Assembly (NCBI GenBank): GCA_963842955.1
Contig: CAWJIJ010000009.1
Coordinates: 1 to 64,000 of the forward strand
DNA: 64,000 nucleotides
Direction: 5' to 3'
Source of the DNA: JARFQW01 sp963842955
GTDB lineage: Bacteria > Pseudomonadota > Gammaproteobacteria > Steroidobacterales > XN24
Position numbers and translations under genes: made by a program. The notes below the pieces were generated by a model. The model saw only the letters and a list, made by a program, of their open reading frames with translations. It was not told the DNA's origin and searched no databases. Numbering within the stretch: the stretch's first letter is position 1; each line of letters begins with the position of its first letter. Positions 50,501 through 58,804 of this stretch are shown in pieces.

Positions 50501-51019
50501 CTGATCATCAATCGCGAGCTCGGTCTCAACCGCAACCAGAATCCGTGGCAGGGCTCGTTCGTCATGGACTACCTGACCGACCTCGTGGAGGAAGAGGTTT
50601 ATAAGGAGTTCGAGCGAATTTCCGAGCGCGGCGGCGTGCTGGGGGCCATGGAAACCATGTACCAGCGCGGCAAGATCCAGGACGAGAGCCTGCACTATGA
50701 AGGGCGGAAGCACGATGGATCGCTGCCCATCATCGGCGTCAACACGTTCCTGGGTGAAGAGGCCGATGCGAATGAAGGCAGGGGGCCCGAACTCATCCGG
50801 TCCTCCGAGGAGGAGAAGCTGGCCCAGGTGGCCGGGACGCGGGGATTCCGCGATCGCGCGGGGCCGCGGGGCGCGCGCGCCCTGGAGGATCTTCAGCGGG
50901 TCGCGGCGAGGGGTGGCAACGTATTCGGCGAGCTCATGGAGACGGTCAAGACCTGTTCTCTGGGGCAGGTCACCCAGGCGCTTTACGATGTTGGCGGCCG
51001 CTATCGCCGCAACATGTAG
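47588..51019 (+). CDS. icmF: Fused isobutyryl-CoA mutase (IcmF), B12-dependent
   Basis: 1143 residues in four parts. A cobalamin-binding domain (about 20-150) has SLFDGHDAAINIIRRLLQSH with the DxHxxxxxI-type cobalt-binding His and later VVVGGGGTIAPEEIDAL. A MeaI-type GTPase chaperone has Walker A GITGTGGAGKSSLTDELL (about 213-230), VDPTRRRSGGALLGDRIRM and VETAGIGQSDTEIVDLVD. A linker follows. The substrate-binding TIM barrel has FAGEGMPERTNRRFHYL, STAFDSVTLYGEDP and ADILKEDQAQNTCIFSTEF. It interconverts isobutyryl- and n-butyryl-CoA. Gln791 is of the isobutyryl-CoA mutase kind. Position 592 is Tyr in GGVYPYRRE, where by my hand alignment mutases of this class often have Phe. Confidence 0.94.
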   Translation: MSTAAQEMASRLRDRGDKPLRFISAASLFDGHDAAINIIRRLLQSHGAEVIHLGHNRSVADIVRAALQEDADGIACSSYQGGHNEYFRYMVDMLREHGADHVRVVVGGGGTIAPEEIDALEAHGVEKIYTPGHGMRMGLDGMIDDVFHRVRARGEPEWSFEVPAAGDHLAIGRCLTLLEEAAETPEALEALRGAWRRLPDLAPVLGITGTGGAGKSSLTDELLNRFLRAFPDKRIAVLAVDPTRRRSGGALLGDRIRMNSLSDERIFMRSMATRRAHLATSAVLADSIDLLRRIGFDLVIVETAGIGQSDTEIVDLVDLSMYVMTSDYGAASQLEKIDMLDFADFVVLNKFEKRGAMDALRDVRKQWKRNRVEFSMADEDVPVFPTVASQFNDPGVNRLFLALTGRIAEVSGESDADWAAGTLETSDQGRSEGLIPPQRGRYLAEIAEDGRHANETVARKSDIAGLAWACYRALDGMDAELPPRLEPYPDTALEDDGLAVLRRRYNQALADLGPECVSLLKAWPGRHLGVTSDEYAYTVRGREIRGDNYTESLSHLKLPRIAPPHYADWGEQLRFLLKENLPGSYPYTGGVYPYRREAEDPIRMFAGEGMPERTNRRFHYLAAGHPATRLSTAFDSVTLYGEDPDERPDIYGRIGNSGVSIATLDDMKRLYSGFDLCDPATSVSMTINGPAPMILAMFLNTAVDQQVERWLRSEGRWPEAEARLAEIFAKTERPVYRGDLPEGHDGSGLGLLGVSGDQLVDPETYERIRAEALSRVRGTVQADILKEDQAQNTCIFSTEFAMRMMGDVQSHFIEHRVRNFYSVSISGYHIAEAGANPISQLAFTLANGLTIVEYYLARGMAIDDFAANLSFFFSNGMDPEYAVIGRVARRIWARAMKRRYGAAPRSQMLKYHIQTSGRSLHAQEIQFNDIRTTLQAMYALFDNCNSLHTNAYDEALTTPTEESVRRAVAIQLIINRELGLNRNQNPWQGSFVMDYLTDLVEEEVYKEFERISERGGVLGAMETMYQRGKIQDESLHYEGRKHDGSLPIIGVNTFLGEEADANEGRGPELIRSSEEEKLAQVAGTRGFRDRAGPRGARALEDLQRVAARGGNVFGELMETVKTCSLGQVTQALYDVGGRYRRNM

Positions 51020-51213
51020 ACGACCGGAAGATTGCTGTTTTTTTGATGCTTTTCAAGCGATTGAGGGCGCTATGCAGGGTCAGTCTGAAGAAGAGTTTCC
51101 AGCTTTCCTTTCCCTAGGTATTCTGCTAGCTTAGGTCGCTTTCGAGGGGCTTGCGCTCCCGGTCATATACTAACGATAACGCTCACTATAAACGCTCAAT
51201 CGAAGGGAACCTC

Positions 51214-52008
51214 ATGCAAGCGAGAAACATCTGGCGCCCGGCAGCCCTCGCAGGCCTGGCGCTGTCGGTATTGCTGCCCCTCGGGCTGACATCGGCCTCC
51301 GAACGCGCCCTGAGCGCGACTCTGGACGAGCAGAAGGTCAGCGACCGGGACGCCGCCCGGTCCCAGGCCCGGATTGCCCAGTTGTCCGATCAGACCACCG
51401 ATCTGCTCGGCGAGTACCGGCTGGTGCTGCAGCGGCTGGAGCAGGTCAAGCTGTATAACGCCAATCTTCAGTCATTGGTCAATGACCAGCAGGGCACCCT
51501 GGATTCGTTCACGAAACAGCTTGAGGACTTCCAGGTCGTCAAGGTTGAAATCGTGCCGCTCATGTTCTCGATGATCGAGGACCTCGAGCAGTTCGTTGCC
51601 CTGGACGTTCCGTTTCTTCTCGATGAGCGTACCGACCGGATCACTCGTCTTAAGGACATGATGGATTCTTCGAACGTGGCCATTGGTGAGAAGTATCGTC
51701 AGATCATGGAGGCCTACAAGGTCGAAGTGGACTACGGGCGGACCATCGAGGCCTACAGCGGCAACCTGGAGCGTGACGGCCAGACCCGCGAGGTGGATTT
51801 CCTCCGTGTGGGTCGCATCGTGCTGGCCTACCAGACTATCGACAAGGAGGAGACCGGCTACTGGAATAAGGAGACCGGCCAGTGGGAGACGCTGGGCGCC
51901 GAGTACCGCACGCCCATCACCGAGGGTCTGCGCATCGCGCGGAAACAGTCGGCTCCTGGCCTGTTAAAGCTGCCGGTTCCGGCCCCGACCCCGGCGGAGA
52001 GCTCCTGA
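51214..52008 (+). CDS. DUF3450 periplasmic coiled-coil protein of a TonB2-type system
   Basis: 264 residues from ATG 51214 (MQARNIWRPAALAGLALSVL), with GAAGGGAA upstream; an in-frame extension exists but lacks a ribosome site. The signal peptide is cleaved near LTSAS. Residues 40-120 are a long heptad-rich coiled coil, followed by EIVPLMFSMIEDLEQFVALD and VPFLLDERTDRITRLKDMMD, the DUF3450 signatures. It is consistently first in TonB-ExbB-ExbD operons with a long ExbB. It is thought to be a periplasmic adaptor, but its role is not proven. Its stop overlaps the next start by one base. Confidence 0.85.
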   Translation: MQARNIWRPAALAGLALSVLLPLGLTSASERALSATLDEQKVSDRDAARSQARIAQLSDQTTDLLGEYRLVLQRLEQVKLYNANLQSLVNDQQGTLDSFTKQLEDFQVVKVEIVPLMFSMIEDLEQFVALDVPFLLDERTDRITRLKDMMDSSNVAIGEKYRQIMEAYKVEVDYGRTIEAYSGNLERDGQTREVDFLRVGRIVLAYQTIDKEETGYWNKETGQWETLGAEYRTPITEGLRIARKQSAPGLLKLPVPAPTPAESS

Positions 52009-53357
52009 TGAAAAACAAGATTACCTATGCACTTGCCGCTGTGGCGGTGGCCCTTGGCCTGACGGCGCCGGCTTATGGTGCGGAGAGCCTCGACCAGCTT
52101 CTTCAGGAGGTCAGGAAGGCGCGCGGAGAAATTTCTCAGGAGAACAAGGCCCGGGAGCAGCGCTTCCGCCAGGCTCGCGACCAGCAGGCCGCTCTCCTCG
52201 AGGAAGTACGCGGCGAGCTCGCCGCCCAGGAAGCCCGTACCGAGGCCCTGCAGCAGGCTTTCAACGACAACGAGCTGGCCTTGGAAGACGCCGAGGAAAA
52301 TCTGCGGATCCAGCAGGGCGACTTTGGCGAGTTGTTTGGCGTGGTCCGTCAGGTAGCCGGTGACGCGGTAGGCACGCTCTCGACGTCCCTCACCGCGGCC
52401 CAGTTCCAGGATCGCACCGAGGCGCCGCGGCGCCTTGCCGACAGCAAGCGACTGCCGTCGATTGAGGATCTCGACGCCCTGCGTGTGAGCCTGATGCAGG
52501 AGATGATCGAGGCCGGCAAGGTCGTGAGCTTCCCGGCGTCGATTGTCGAGACCAGCGGCACGCCGGCTGACGCTCAGGTCACTCGCGTTGGCGTGTTCAA
52601 CCTGGTGACCGGCGATCGCTTCCTGCAGTATGACCCGGACACCGCTTCGATCAAGGAGCTGGCCCGTCAGCCGCAGGCCCGCTTCCAGGCCATGGCCGGC
52701 GACCTGACCTCCGCGTCACCCGGCGAGATTGTGGGGATGGCCGTCGATCCCAGCCGCGGATCGCTGCTGGGCCTCGTCGTGCAGGCGCCGAGCCTGGGCG
52801 AGCGAATCAACCAGGGCGGCCCGGTGGGCTACGTGATCTTGGCGCTGGGCGCCATCGGTCTCCTGATCGCTCTGTACAAGCTGATTGTCCTGTCGGGTGT
52901 CGGCGGCCGCATTCGCCGTCAGCTGAAGGCGTCGGAACCCAATACCAACAATCCTCTCGGACGTATCCTGGCGGTTTACCACGATAATCAGGATATCGAC
53001 ACCGAGACGCTCGAGCTCAAGCTCGACGAGGCCATCCTCAAGGAAGTGCCTCCGCTGGAGCGCTGGCAGGGCGCGATCAAGGTGATCGCGGCCGTGGCGC
53101 CGCTGCTGGGTCTGCTCGGTACCGTGACCGGCATGATCCAGACCTTCCAGGCCATTACGCTGTTTGGTACCGGTGATCCGAAGCTGATGGCCGGCGGTAT
53201 TTCCCAGGCGCTGGTTACGACCGTTCTTGGCCTGGTTGTCGCCATTCCGATGGTGCTTCTGCACAGCATCGTGGCCGGGCGCAGCAAGGCCCTCATTGAA
53301 GTCCTCGAGGAGCAGAGCGCGGGCATTATCGCCCAGCAGTCGGAAAGCGGCAGATGA
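52008..53357 (+). CDS. MotA/TolQ/ExbB proton-channel protein with long periplasmic N-terminus (TtpC-like)
   Basis: 449 residues. A signal peptide (ALAAVAVALGLTAPAYG) is followed by a coiled-coil periplasmic part of about 240 residues. The ExbB core has membrane helices GYVILALGAIGLLIALYKLI, IAAVAPLLGLLGTVTGMIQT and ALVTTVLGLVVAIPMVLLHS. The GLLGTVTGMIQTFQ and GGISQAL motifs are those of TolQ/ExbB. The long extension is as in TtpC of Vibrio TonB2 systems, which is needed to contact the TonB complex. It uses the proton gradient together with ExbD. Stop overlaps the next ATG (ATGA). Confidence 0.9.
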   Translation: MKNKITYALAAVAVALGLTAPAYGAESLDQLLQEVRKARGEISQENKAREQRFRQARDQQAALLEEVRGELAAQEARTEALQQAFNDNELALEDAEENLRIQQGDFGELFGVVRQVAGDAVGTLSTSLTAAQFQDRTEAPRRLADSKRLPSIEDLDALRVSLMQEMIEAGKVVSFPASIVETSGTPADAQVTRVGVFNLVTGDRFLQYDPDTASIKELARQPQARFQAMAGDLTSASPGEIVGMAVDPSRGSLLGLVVQAPSLGERINQGGPVGYVILALGAIGLLIALYKLIVLSGVGGRIRRQLKASEPNTNNPLGRILAVYHDNQDIDTETLELKLDEAILKEVPPLERWQGAIKVIAAVAPLLGLLGTVTGMIQTFQAITLFGTGDPKLMAGGISQALVTTVLGLVVAIPMVLLHSIVAGRSKALIEVLEEQSAGIIAQQSESGR

Positions 53358-53878
53358 TATTTCTCTACGACGCATTCGGCGCGATCCGGGATTTTTTCGA
53401 ACTGGGCGGCGACGTCCTGTACGCGATCCTGTTCGTGACGGTGCTGATGTGGACCTTCATCATCGAGCGGATCTGGTACTTCCTGTTCGTCCTGCCGGGT
53501 CGCGTAGAGACGGTCCGCAAGGACTGGTTCGACCGGGACGACACCACCTCCTGGTACGCGCGCCAGCAGCGGTCCCGGATCATTTCCGAAATCAGCCTGG
53601 ATGCCGAACGTCACGTTCTGCTCATCAAGACGCTCATGGCCATTTTGCCGTTACTGGGTTTGCTGGGCACCGTGACGGGAATGATCTCCGTGTTCGATGT
53701 CATGGCGTTTGCCGGCACCGGCAATGCGCGGCTGATGGCTTCTGGTGTGTCCAAGGCGACCATTCCCACCATGGCTGGCCTGGTGGCCGCACTGTCGGGT
53801 CTGTACTTCGCAACGTGGCTTGAGCAGAAAGCCAGAACCGAGGTCGAGAAGGTTGAAGACCTTCTGGCCCATCACTGA
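53354..53878 (+). CDS. ExbB-like proton-channel protein (TonB2 system)
   Basis: 174 residues, a short ExbB. The first membrane helix is ILFVTVLMWTFIIERIWYFL, then LMAILPLLGLLGTVTGMISV and TMAGLVAALSGLYFATWL. The GLLGTVTGMI motif is shared with the long paralogue just upstream. It belongs to the ExbB2 group of TonB2 systems. It should form the pentameric proton channel in the inner membrane around the ExbD dimer. Confidence 0.92.
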   Translation: MIFLYDAFGAIRDFFELGGDVLYAILFVTVLMWTFIIERIWYFLFVLPGRVETVRKDWFDRDDTTSWYARQQRSRIISEISLDAERHVLLIKTLMAILPLLGLLGTVTGMISVFDVMAFAGTGNARLMASGVSKATIPTMAGLVAALSGLYFATWLEQKARTEVEKVEDLLAHH

Positions 53879-53894
53879 GCGGGGGCGCTAGCGG

Positions 53895-54299
53895 ATGCGA
53901 CGCAGGTTGTCACACGGCGGGGATGAGGCGGAGATCAACATCACGCCGATGCTCGACATCGTGTTTATCATGTTGATTTTCTTCATCGTCACCACCTCGT
54001 TTGTCAAAGAAGTGGGGATCGACGTGAACCGTCCGTCGAATGCGCCGGTCAAAGAACAGAAGCTGTCGGAAGTTGTACCCATTGAGATCGACGCGACGGG
54101 CCAGATTCGGGTCAAGAAACGCCTTGTGGACATTCGGGCCGTGCGCGCGAACATCGAGAGTGAGCTTGCGGTCAAGCCGGACGCCACCGTCGTGGTCATT
54201 GCGGATCGCAACTCCGACTCGGGACTTCTGGTACGGGTAATCGACCAGGCGCGCATGGCGGGCGCTGAGAATGTATCGCTTGCGGCGCCCAGCCAGTAG
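53895..54299 (+). CDS. ExbD-like biopolymer transport protein, first copy
   Basis: 134 residues. One membrane helix holds the proton-carrying Asp in INITPMLDIVFIMLIFFIVT, followed by the periplasmic domain (EVGIDVNRPSNAP; VVVIADRNSDSGLLVRVIDQ). It is the partner of ExbB in the TonB motor. It is followed after 47 bases by a second ExbD with the same helix but a divergent periplasmic domain. Confidence 0.92.
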   Translation: MRRRLSHGGDEAEINITPMLDIVFIMLIFFIVTTSFVKEVGIDVNRPSNAPVKEQKLSEVVPIEIDATGQIRVKKRLVDIRAVRANIESELAVKPDATVVVIADRNSDSGLLVRVIDQARMAGAENVSLAAPSQ

Positions 54300-54346
54300 G
54301 CGCAGGGTCGTCACGTCGCGTGATCTATTGAGGACAGGTTAGCCGA

Positions 54347-54751
54347 ATGGCAAAAAGACACGCCCAGCAGGAGGACGATACCGAGATCAACATTACGCCG
54401 ATGCTCGACATCGTGTTCATTATGCTGATCTTCTTCATCGTCACGACCTCCTTCATCAAGGAAACCGGTATCGATCCCAACCGTCCGGATGCCGAGACGG
54501 CCGAGTACAAGCAGCGCGGCAATATCCTGATCGGGATCGGCACCACCGGCGACGTCTGGATGAACAAGCGCAAAGTGGAACTGAACCAGATTCCGTCGAT
54601 GGTGGAAGCCGCCCGGGGCGAAAGTCCGGAGAGCAGCGTCGTGATCATTGCGGACAAGGAAGCGCCCACGGGCGCGCTCATCGACGTGATGGACAAGGTT
54701 CGCCTCGGGGGTGTCAGTAACATTTCCGTGGCCGCCCAGGAGACCGGCTGA
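54347..54751 (+). CDS. ExbD-like biopolymer transport protein, second copy
   Basis: 134 residues. INITPMLDIVFIMLIFFIVT is identical to the first copy over the helix with the essential Asp. The periplasmic part differs: GIDPNRPDAETAEYKQRGNI, VWMNKRKVELNQIPSMVEAA and VVIIADKEAPTGALIDVMDK. The pair looks like an old tandem duplication. Its stop overlaps the tonB start by one base (TGATG), so TonB is translated with it. Confidence 0.92.
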   Translation: MAKRHAQQEDDTEINITPMLDIVFIMLIFFIVTTSFIKETGIDPNRPDAETAEYKQRGNILIGIGTTGDVWMNKRKVELNQIPSMVEAARGESPESSVVIIADKEAPTGALIDVMDKVRLGGVSNISVAAQETG

Positions 54752-55377
54752 TGCGCTACGTGCTTTCCGTTCTCGCAGGCATCGTCATGTCGATCTTGCT
54801 CTTCTGGCTCATGCAGGGCCTGGTCGCCAACAAGAAGTCTTTCGAGCGCCAGCAGGATGCCGGCAAGCTGGTGGATTTCGTCAGGGTGCGGCAAGACGAA
54901 CTGGTTCAGGAGCGCGAGCGCAAGCCTCCCAAGAAGCCGCCGCCGCCGGACAAGCCGCCGCCGCCGCCGAAGCTGTCGGTGCAGGATACGAGCAAGCCGC
55001 CGCCGACGCCGCTGGATATCGAAACACCCAACATCGACGTGCCCTTCGGGGGCTCGGGGCCGTACATCGGGAGCTGGTCGCCGGGCGATCCAGCCTCCGA
55101 GGGTGACGTCGTCCCGATCGTTCGAATCGAGCCCCAGTATCCTCGGGAGGCGCTGCTAAAGGGCGTCGAGGGCTGGGTGAAGGTGAAGTTCGTGATTCTC
55201 GAGGACGGGTCCGTGGATTCGCCGAGGGTCGTCGAAGCGGAGCCGAACCGGCTGTTCAACCGCGCGGCGATCCGGGCGATCCTTCGGTGGAAGTTCAAGC
55301 CCCGCATCGTGGACGGGCAGGCGGTCCGGCGGGAAGCGGAGCAGGTTATCGAGTTCAGCCTTAATCAGCAGAGCTAA
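54751..55377 (+). CDS. TonB-family energy transducer
   Basis: 208 residues. The uncleaved membrane anchor (LSVLAGIVMSILLFWLMQGL) has the Ser/His-type position expected to contact ExbD. It is followed by a Lys-Pro linker (KPPKKPPPPDKPPPPPK) that spans the periplasm and a TonB C-terminal domain starting RIEPQYPREALLKGVEGWVK with FNRAAIRAILRWKFKP. It transmits energy to outer-membrane receptors. No TonB-dependent receptor is in this window, so the substrate is unknown. Confidence 0.93.
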   Translation: MRYVLSVLAGIVMSILLFWLMQGLVANKKSFERQQDAGKLVDFVRVRQDELVQERERKPPKKPPPPDKPPPPPKLSVQDTSKPPPTPLDIETPNIDVPFGGSGPYIGSWSPGDPASEGDVVPIVRIEPQYPREALLKGVEGWVKVKFVILEDGSVDSPRVVEAEPNRLFNRAAIRAILRWKFKPRIVDGQAVRREAEQVIEFSLNQQS

Positions 55378-55401
55378 GGCAGCAGAATCAGGTCAGCAGG
55401 G

Positions 55402-55430
55402 TGACGGCCGGCGAGCAAGAGCGGCCGTCA
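55402..55430. other. Perfect 9-bp hairpin between tonB and the TPR gene
   Basis: TGACGGCCG at 55402-55410 and CGGCCGTCA at 55422-55430 are exact reverse complements with an 11-base loop. There is no T-run after the stem on either strand, so a standard terminator is unlikely. It could cap the upstream mRNA or lower readthrough into the TPR gene. Confidence 0.45.
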
Positions 55431-55480
55431 GAACAGGCGGACAATTCCCGGGTAGGGTGGTAGGAGCGGGTGAGTAGTCC

Positions 55481-56779
55481 ATGAATACAGGAATTCGCAA
55501 GCTTTGCGTTCTGGCCCTCACGGGCCTCGCCATCATTGCCGCGCCGCTGCCTGGCGTCGCCCAGGATGCGGTTCCGGCCGCGGCGAAAGAACGCAAGGAG
55601 AAGGGCAATCTCATGGGAGAGCGCACCTTCCGCCGCATCGAATCCATCAACAAGATGTATGCGGAGAAGGAGTACGGCAAGGCGATCAAGTCTATCGATG
55701 CGCTGCTCGACTCCGGCAACCTCAACGACTACGAAAAGGCCATGGCCAGCCAGTTGGCCGGCTACGTATATGCGGAGCAGGGAAAGTACGACCAGGCCAT
55801 GCCGTACTTCCAGGAAGCCGTGCGGCTGGACGCCCTGCCGAACCAGGCCCATTTCGGCATGATGTATTCACTTGCCCAGCTCTATGCGCAGCAGGGCAAC
55901 CACCAGAAAACCATCGAGCTGATGTCCGAGTGGTTCGACTACCAGGCGGATCCGCCGGGGCAGGCCTACATCCTCATGGCGTCCAGCTATGCCCAGATGG
56001 AGCAGTACGACAAGGCCCTGCCCTGGGTTCGAAAGGCGATAGCAAGCGAGGGCGCGAAGGCCCAGGAGTCCTGGTACCAGCTCGAGCTGGCTATCCTGTT
56101 CGAAATGAAACGTTACGGGGAGGCGGCGACGCTGCTGCGAGGCATGGTCGCGCGCTGGCCCGATAAGCTGCGCTACTGGGAAATGCTCTCGGGGGCCTAT
56201 CAGGAGCAGTCCAAGGATGCCGACTCCCTGGCGGTGCTCATGGCGGCCTACCGCCACGGGTTGATTTACGGTGAGGGCGTAACGCCGGAGCAGATGGAGA
56301 AGAAGCTCCTGAACGTGGTCAGAATGAACATGTTCCAGGATTCTCCCTACGTGGCCGGAAAGATCCTGGCGGACGAAATCTGCGGCGGGCCGCATTCAGG
56401 CCACCCAGAAAGAACCTGGAGCTCCAGCTCAGCGCCTGGAAGGCCGCGAGGGAGTTCGGTCAGGGCATCGAGGTGATCGACAAGCTTGCTCCGATGACCA
56501 GTTCCGGCGAGCTGTATTTCGAGAAGGCCCAGATGCTCATGGAGCAGAATGACTGGGCCGGCACGATCCGGGCCTGTGAGCAGGCCATCGCCGAAGGGAA
56601 ATCTCAAGAAGCCGGGCGCGGTCTACCTCGTCATGGGAATTGCATCCAACGAGCTTGAGCAGTTCGACCAGGCGATCCAGTACATGAAGAAGGCCAGGGA
56701 TTTCGACGACAACTCTCGCCGGCAGGCCAACGACTGGATCAAGTTCATCCAGGACCGGGCGGCGGTCGCCGGCCGCTGA
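55481..56779 (+). CDS. TPR-repeat protein of the TonB2-type cluster (three frameshifts)
   Basis: A signal peptide (VLALTGLAIIAAPLPGVAQ) is followed by tandem tetratricopeptide repeats: YAEKEYGKAIKSIDALLDSG, GYVYAEQGKYDQAMPYFQEA, SYAQMEQYDKALPWVRKAIA and more. The frame breaks three times, near 56380, 56411 and 56599. Removing one base at each joins IQATQKNLELQLSAWKAARE, IDKLAPMTSSGELYFEKAQ and KKPGAVYLVMGIASNELEQF in one product of about 431 residues. Such periplasmic TPR proteins close TonB2/TtpC operons and are inferred to organise the complex. If the breaks are real, the protein would be truncated after about 300 residues. Confidence 0.82.
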
Positions 56780-56799
56780 TCGCCCCGGGCTCCGCCGGA

Positions 56800-57546
56800 T
56801 CAGCCCTGCGGAGCCCCGGATCGATCGGGTTCATCAATATTTTCCAGGATCCGTTCCCTCGCTATTTTCATGAGCGTGCGAGCGTCCGGTGGCTCCCGGC
56901 TGGCAGAGAAGTCCAGGGGCGGTGTGATTTCCACTGCGATCCGCGCGGGCCGTACCCAGAGCGATCCCGCGGCCAGCGCATCCCGGCTTCCCCGGATTAC
57001 GACTGGCACCAGCGGCATGTTCGCCCTTGCGGCCGCGGCGAATGCGGTGCGTCGGAAAGGGAGCAGGCCCGGTTCGGTCTCAAACGTCCCTTCGGGGAAG
57101 AACGCCAGGGCCGATCCCTTGCTTGCGGCGCCGATGAGGCGTCTGACGTCACGCGCCCCCTGCCGCCTGTTGACCCGGTCTACGAACTGGGAACCCAGCC
57201 GGCGCAAGAGAAAATGGCCGATCGGGACTTTGCGAATCTCCTGCTTGATCACGAACGCGAAATTCGGCGGCAGGGCCGCGGTCAATATAATCCCGTCCAG
57301 GTAGCTGGCGTGGTTGGCCACCACGACGCAGGCCTCGCCGGGCATGGGAGCCGGCTGGCGGACGCTCAGGCGAAGCCCGGTAGAGGCGAGGAACATCCGG
57401 GCAAAGCTGCGGGCGATCCGGCGGCGGTTCCGCAGGCCGGGTGTGATGGCCAGAAGAAGGGAGGTGATCACGGCGTGGAGGGTGAAACTGGTCCACGCGT
57501 ACACTCCGAAGGCTGTTCCGGCGATTTTTCTTATGCTGCCCGTCAA
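56800..57546 (-). CDS. 1-acylglycerol-3-phosphate acyltransferase-like protein (PlsC family)
   Basis: 248 residues from a TTG at 57546; the frame is open to a GTG at 57702, so the start is uncertain. VVVANHASYLDGIILTAALP contains the NHxxxxD catalytic motif, FVDRVNRRQGARD the second block, LAFFPEGTFETEPGLLPFRR the FPEG phosphate-binding block, and PLVPVVIRG the fourth. An N-terminal hydrophobic segment fits membrane association. It transfers an acyl chain to lysophosphatidate or a related lysolipid. It is divergent from xerD. Confidence 0.85.
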   Translation of the reverse strand: MTGSIRKIAGTAFGVYAWTSFTLHAVITSLLLAITPGLRNRRRIARSFARMFLASTGLRLSVRQPAPMPGEACVVVANHASYLDGIILTAALPPNFAFVIKQEIRKVPIGHFLLRRLGSQFVDRVNRRQGARDVRRLIGAASKGSALAFFPEGTFETEPGLLPFRRTAFAAAARANMPLVPVVIRGSRDALAAGSLWVRPARIAVEITPPLDFSASREPPDARTLMKIARERILENIDEPDRSGAPQG

Positions 57547-57714
57547 GCCCGGGGAACCTCGATTTTGTGACTCGTGTCTCTTTATGTTAACGGGATCGGG
57601 AACTGTGACGATGGTCACGATGAACAAACGCCCTACAAGCCGATAATGGCGCCCATCCGGAAAACCGGGGTCTTCGCCGGGTTTGCGGATTTTGAAGGAC
57701 ACTAAGGACGATTA

Positions 57715-58653
57715 ATGGCACCGCCCAGCAATGGAAGCACGAACGGCGCCCATGAGGTCCCAGCAGCATCGAGAGCAGCTCTCGAGCGCTTCCTGGACGC
57801 CATCTGGATGGAGCGGGGTCTCTCCAAGAACACCCTGGCGGCCTACCGTGCCGATCTCAACTCCCTTTCGCGCTGGCTGACCAGCCGCGGAAAGATGTTG
57901 CCCGAGGGCGAGCGGAGCGATCTGCTCGACTACATCGCCTGGCGGGTGGAAATGGGCGCCCGGCCCCGGTCTACGGCACGGCAACTGTCGAGTTTTCGCC
58001 GCTTTTTCCGGTATATGGTGCGCGAGGGCGTGTTATCAGCCGATCCGACAGCGCGTATTTCCATGCCCAAAGTCGGTCGCCCACTGCCCAAGGCCTTGCC
58101 CGAGGAAGACGTCGAGGCTTTGCTCGAAGCGCCTGACGTCAAGGACCCCCTGGGTCACCGGGACCGAACGATGCTGGAGGTGCTCTATGCCACCGGCTTG
58201 CGCGTGACCGAACTCGTCAGCCTGAGGCTGTCCCAGATCAACATCAACCAGGGTGTCGTGCGGATAGTCGGGAAGGGCGGACGCGAACGGCTCATTCCGC
58301 TGGGCGAAGAGTCGATTGAGTGGCTCCAGGATTTTATTGCCGGGCCGAGGATGGAAATCCTGCTCGAGCGCCAGACGGATTATCTGTTTCCCACCCGACG
58401 CGGCGACCGCATGACCCGCCAGGCCTTTTGGCACATCATCAAGCGATATGCCGAGAAGGCTGACATATCCAGCAGTCTCTCTCCGCATACGCTGAGACAC
58501 GCATTCGCCACTCACCTGCTGAACCACGGAGCGGATTTGCGGGTGGTGCAGATGCTTCTGGGACATAGTGACCTCTCCACTACCCAGATCTACACCCATG
58601 TGGCCAGGGAACGCCTTAAGGATCTCCACGCCCGTCATCACCCCCGCGGCTGA
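57715..58653 (+). CDS. xerD: Site-specific tyrosine recombinase XerD
   Basis: 312 residues. The catalytic residues are all present: Arg163 (YATGLRVTEL), Lys187 (VGKGGRERLIPL), His258 and Arg261 (SPHTLRHAFATHLLNHG), His284 (LLGHSDLSTTQ) and the nucleophile Tyr293 (QIYTHV). The N-terminal core-binding domain is normal. It resolves chromosome dimers at dif with XerC and FtsK. It is followed after 151 bases by dsbC, the common gammaproteobacterial order, so this is the housekeeping enzyme and not a phage or integron integrase. Confidence 0.94.
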   Translation: MAPPSNGSTNGAHEVPAASRAALERFLDAIWMERGLSKNTLAAYRADLNSLSRWLTSRGKMLPEGERSDLLDYIAWRVEMGARPRSTARQLSSFRRFFRYMVREGVLSADPTARISMPKVGRPLPKALPEEDVEALLEAPDVKDPLGHRDRTMLEVLYATGLRVTELVSLRLSQININQGVVRIVGKGGRERLIPLGEESIEWLQDFIAGPRMEILLERQTDYLFPTRRGDRMTRQAFWHIIKRYAEKADISSSLSPHTLRHAFATHLLNHGADLRVVQMLLGHSDLSTTQIYTHVARERLKDLHARHHPRG

Positions 58654-58717
58654 CCGGCGCCCGTCGTTGGCGTAAAATCCCCACAGCTTTTTCCCTGAAC
58701 CCTGGATAGTCCGGGTT

Positions 58718-58732
58718 GTCAGACGCTCTGAC
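58718..58732. other. Short perfect hairpin in the xerD-dsbC intergenic region
   Basis: GTCAGA and TCTGAC form a 6-bp stem with a 3-base loop. A second, bulged stem (AACCC...GGGTT) lies immediately before it at about 58698-58717. No strong T-run follows, so this could be a weak terminator or an mRNA structure ahead of dsbC. Confidence 0.3.
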
Positions 58733-58804
58733 GCCTGGTTCTTCCCAGTCATTTACCCAAAGCTCCGGGTTTCCAGCCCGGCGTACCCACACCGGGAGGC
58801 GTGC

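Noticed and set aside
47390..50713. Long minus-strand frames opposite icmF
   Set aside because: IcmF is complete and recognisable on the plus strand; the antisense translations are low-complexity and lack motifs.
51040..51060. A run of seven T after icmF as a terminator
   Set aside because: The only stem upstream lies within the icmF coding end and is about 30 bases away, so it does not form a proper intrinsic terminator.
57715..58653. Tyrosine recombinase as a sign of a mobile island or integron
   Set aside because: It matches housekeeping XerD in length and motifs and is followed by dsbC, the usual chromosomal order; no att sites or cassette repeats were seen.
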